Assembly: GCA_004356555.1 (NCBI GenBank)
Contig: SMWY01000016.1
Span: forward strand, 1-6,755
Origin: Candidatus Dadabacteria bacterium
GTDB lineage: Bacteria > Desulfobacterota_D > UBA1144 > Nemesobacterales > UBA2774
Length of the DNA stretch: 6,755 nt
Direction of reading: 5' to 3'
The first letter of the stretch is position 1; every line of letters begins with the position of its first letter. Shown in pieces: positions 5,636 through 6,755 of the stretch. The position numbers were made by a program, and so were the translations under genes. The notes below the pieces were generated by a model that saw only the letters and a list, made by a program, of their open reading frames with translations, made no database searches and was not told where the DNA came from.

Positions 5636-5953
5636 ATGAGCAATCCTCGGATAGAACAATTAAAAGTACTTATAGACAAAGACCCAAACAACCCTTTGGG
5701 AAGATACGGTCTTGCAAACGAGCTTTTTAAATCGGAATTATATGAAGATGCGATTGTTGAAATAAACGAGTATTTAAAATTAAAAGACGATGAAGGGGCT
5801 GTTTATCGCATGTTAGCTGAATGTTATGTGAAAACGGGAAATATCGAGGAAGCAAAGCAGACCTATCAGAAGGGTGTAGAGGCTGCAAATCGTCATGGAC
5901 ACCCAAGTATGGCTGAGGAGTTTGAAGAGGCTTTAGAATTTCTTGATGAATAA
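5636..5953 (+). CDS. Small tetratricopeptide-repeat protein
   Basis: From ATG 5636 the product has 105 residues; the frame stays open back to a GTG at 5612, which lacks an SD. After a short helix, two TPR units can be read: about residues 19-52 (NPLGRYGLANELFKSELYED..., with the conserved small/aromatic pattern) and about 54-87 (EGAVYRMLAECYVKTGNIEE...), followed by a capping acidic helix. TPRs are helical hairpins that bind other proteins; there is no signal peptide or membrane segment, so a cytoplasmic scaffold or adaptor role is likely, with an unknown partner. The Rieske gene starts 38 bp downstream on the same strand, suggesting one transcript. It could be the entire protein, as its length suits a free-standing two-repeat domain. 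Confidence 0.88.
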   Translation: MSNPRIEQLKVLIDKDPNNPLGRYGLANELFKSELYEDAIVEINEYLKLKDDEGAVYRMLAECYVKTGNIEEAKQTYQKGVEAANRHGHPSMAEEFEEALEFLDE

Positions 5954-5976
5954 ACATTATTCGGTTTTGATTATTT

Positions 5977-5984
5977 AAAGGAGG
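5977..5984 (+). promoter_or_regulatory. Strong Shine-Dalgarno of the Rieske protein gene
   Basis: AAAGGAGG ends 7 nt before the ATG at 5992, near-ideal complementarity and spacing. It suggests efficient translation and contrasts with the SD-less starts of aceE, lpdA and the sugar dehydrogenase. Confidence 0.8.
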
Positions 5985-5991
5985 TATTAAT

Positions 5992-6300
5992 ATGGGAAAT
6001 CTTGTAGAAGTCGCCAAGGTAGGTGAGTTGGAGCCTGGTGAGGGGAAGTTTGTCGAGGTCGAGGGGAAAGAAATAGCACTATTTAACTGTGAGAGCGGAT
6101 ATTACGCAATCGATAACGAGTGCACGCATGTGGGCGGCCCTCTTTGCGAGGGAGACATCGATGGCGACACAGTAACATGCCCCTGGCACGGAGCGGAGTT
6201 TGATCTTAAATCGGGGGAGGTTCTGGGCCCTCCTGCTGAAGAAGGCTTAAATACATACAAAGTGCATGTTGACGGGGATTCGATAAAGATAGAGTTCTAA
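5992..6300 (+). CDS. Stand-alone Rieske [2Fe-2S] ferredoxin-like protein
   Basis: The 102-residue protein is a single Rieske domain. C44-T-H46 and C63-P-W-H66, separated by 16 residues, are the two Cys and two His cluster ligands (CTHVGGPLCEG and CPWHGAEFD). The lack of disulfide-forming Cys pairs beyond the ligands, the absence of a signal peptide and the small size place it with the soluble, cytoplasmic NirD and ring-hydroxylating-dioxygenase ferredoxin group rather than with cytochrome bc Rieske proteins. It would carry one electron between a reductase and an oxygenase or reductase. No oxygenase or NirB gene is in the window, so its partner is unknown. It probably shares a transcript with the TPR gene 38 bp upstream. 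It ends 11 bp from the stop of the convergent FAD oxidoreductase, with no hairpin between. Confidence 0.94.
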   Translation: MGNLVEVAKVGELEPGEGKFVEVEGKEIALFNCESGYYAIDNECTHVGGPLCEGDIDGDTVTCPWHGAEFDLKSGEVLGPPAEEGLNTYKVHVDGDSIKIEF

Positions 6301-6311
6301 TAATACAAAAG

Positions 6312-6755
6312 CTATAAATGAAGTCCTTCGAACAAATCACCCTCCGGTCTATTCCTTGAAAGATCTTCTGCGCCTCTGAGTTCTTCTCTAATTTTTCCCT
6401 CCAGGATAAGATCCGAGAGAGCCACTGCCGCCCCATAAGAAATCATAAGCCCTCGTCCCGTGTGGGCGATAGATTCATAAATGTTGTCCAAACCCGGTAC
6501 TTTTCCTAAATATCCTGAACGGTCGGGAGTTTCGGCATAGATGCCGGCCCAGCCTCTTATAAACTTCACCTTTTCAAATTTGCTGATTCTCTTCCAAAGA
6601 GGAACCCATATATGTTTTACAAAAAGACTCTTTTCGTCCATGCCCCCAAAGCTAAATTCAAAATTATATCCATAAGGCTCATCCATATTTGAGTACCCGG
6701 CAAGTATGTTTCCGGACTCATTATGGAAGTAAATGTCGGAAGTGTCTATTATCAT
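6312..6755 (-). CDS. FAD-dependent oxidoreductase, DAO family, C-terminal part
   Basis: The frame is open to the right edge and ends at 6312; 147 residues are visible. Their first residue is a Met (6755-6753), but it fits an internal position (MIIDTSDIYFHNESGNILAG resembles the substrate-domain strand of D-amino-acid oxidase, glycine oxidase and sarcosine oxidase subunit beta proteins), so the gene very likely continues beyond the window with the N-terminal FAD Rossmann domain. RGWAGIYAETPDRSGYLG (67-84), then NIYESIAHTGRGLMISYGAA (91-110) and LSDLILEG (113-120), form the C-terminal FAD-contacting part, and the tail LSRNRPEGDLFEGLHL is typical. Such enzymes oxidise amines or amino acids; the substrate cannot be told. 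It is convergent with the Rieske gene, so the two are not one operon. Confidence 0.88.
   Translation of the reverse strand: MIIDTSDIYFHNESGNILAGYSNMDEPYGYNFEFSFGGMDEKSLFVKHIWVPLWKRISKFEKVKFIRGWAGIYAETPDRSGYLGKVPGLDNIYESIAHTGRGLMISYGAAVALSDLILEGKIREELRGAEDLSRNRPEGDLFEGLHL

Noticed and set aside
5727..6017. Minus-strand 96-residue frame opposite the TPR gene
   Set aside because: It is an antisense shadow; the plus strand encodes a clear TPR pattern and the Rieske start.
6206..6436. Minus-strand 76-residue frame spanning the Rieske and oxidoreductase 3' ends
   Set aside because: It overlaps two recognised genes in other frames and shows no family features.

Overview
The window comes from a bacterial chromosome of moderately AT-rich composition. 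A lipoprotein with a lipobox-like N-terminus, a secreted PQQ-type sugar dehydrogenase, the octanoyltransferase LipB and a homodimeric-type pyruvate dehydrogenase E1 all point to an aerobic Gram-negative (diderm) organism. The lineage cannot be fixed from the sequence. I see no mobile element, CRISPR array, tRNA or rRNA.

Left part (1-2590) is a pyruvate dehydrogenase and lipoate locus. The minus strand of 1-190 holds the N-terminus of aceE (PDH E1), running off the left edge. It is divergent from lpdA (E3, 377-1810), which is followed after 27 bp by lipB (1838-2590), whose product starts synthesis of the lipoyl group that E2 needs. The 186-bp divergent region carries one good sigma70-type promoter per direction. 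Both sit so close to the start codons, with no Shine-Dalgarno (SD) sequence, that leaderless or nearly leaderless transcripts are predicted.

Middle part (2591-5483): a secreted sorbosone/glucose dehydrogenase-like beta-propeller (2641-3735) converges, across a hairpin, on an unrecognised lipoprotein gene (minus strand, best start 4670). Further right lie an AT-rich gap with an inverted repeat and an uncharacterised four-helix membrane protein (minus strand, 4932-5483).

Right part (5484-6755): a small TPR protein (best start 5636) is probably co-transcribed with a stand-alone Rieske [2Fe-2S] ferredoxin-like protein (5992-6300). Converging on it from the right edge is the C-terminal part of a DAO-family FAD-dependent oxidoreductase (6312-6755, minus strand).

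Most genes belong to known families. The least explained items are the lipoprotein, the four-helix membrane protein, and the two promoters that overlap their own start codons. I did not find a convincing novel multi-gene system.
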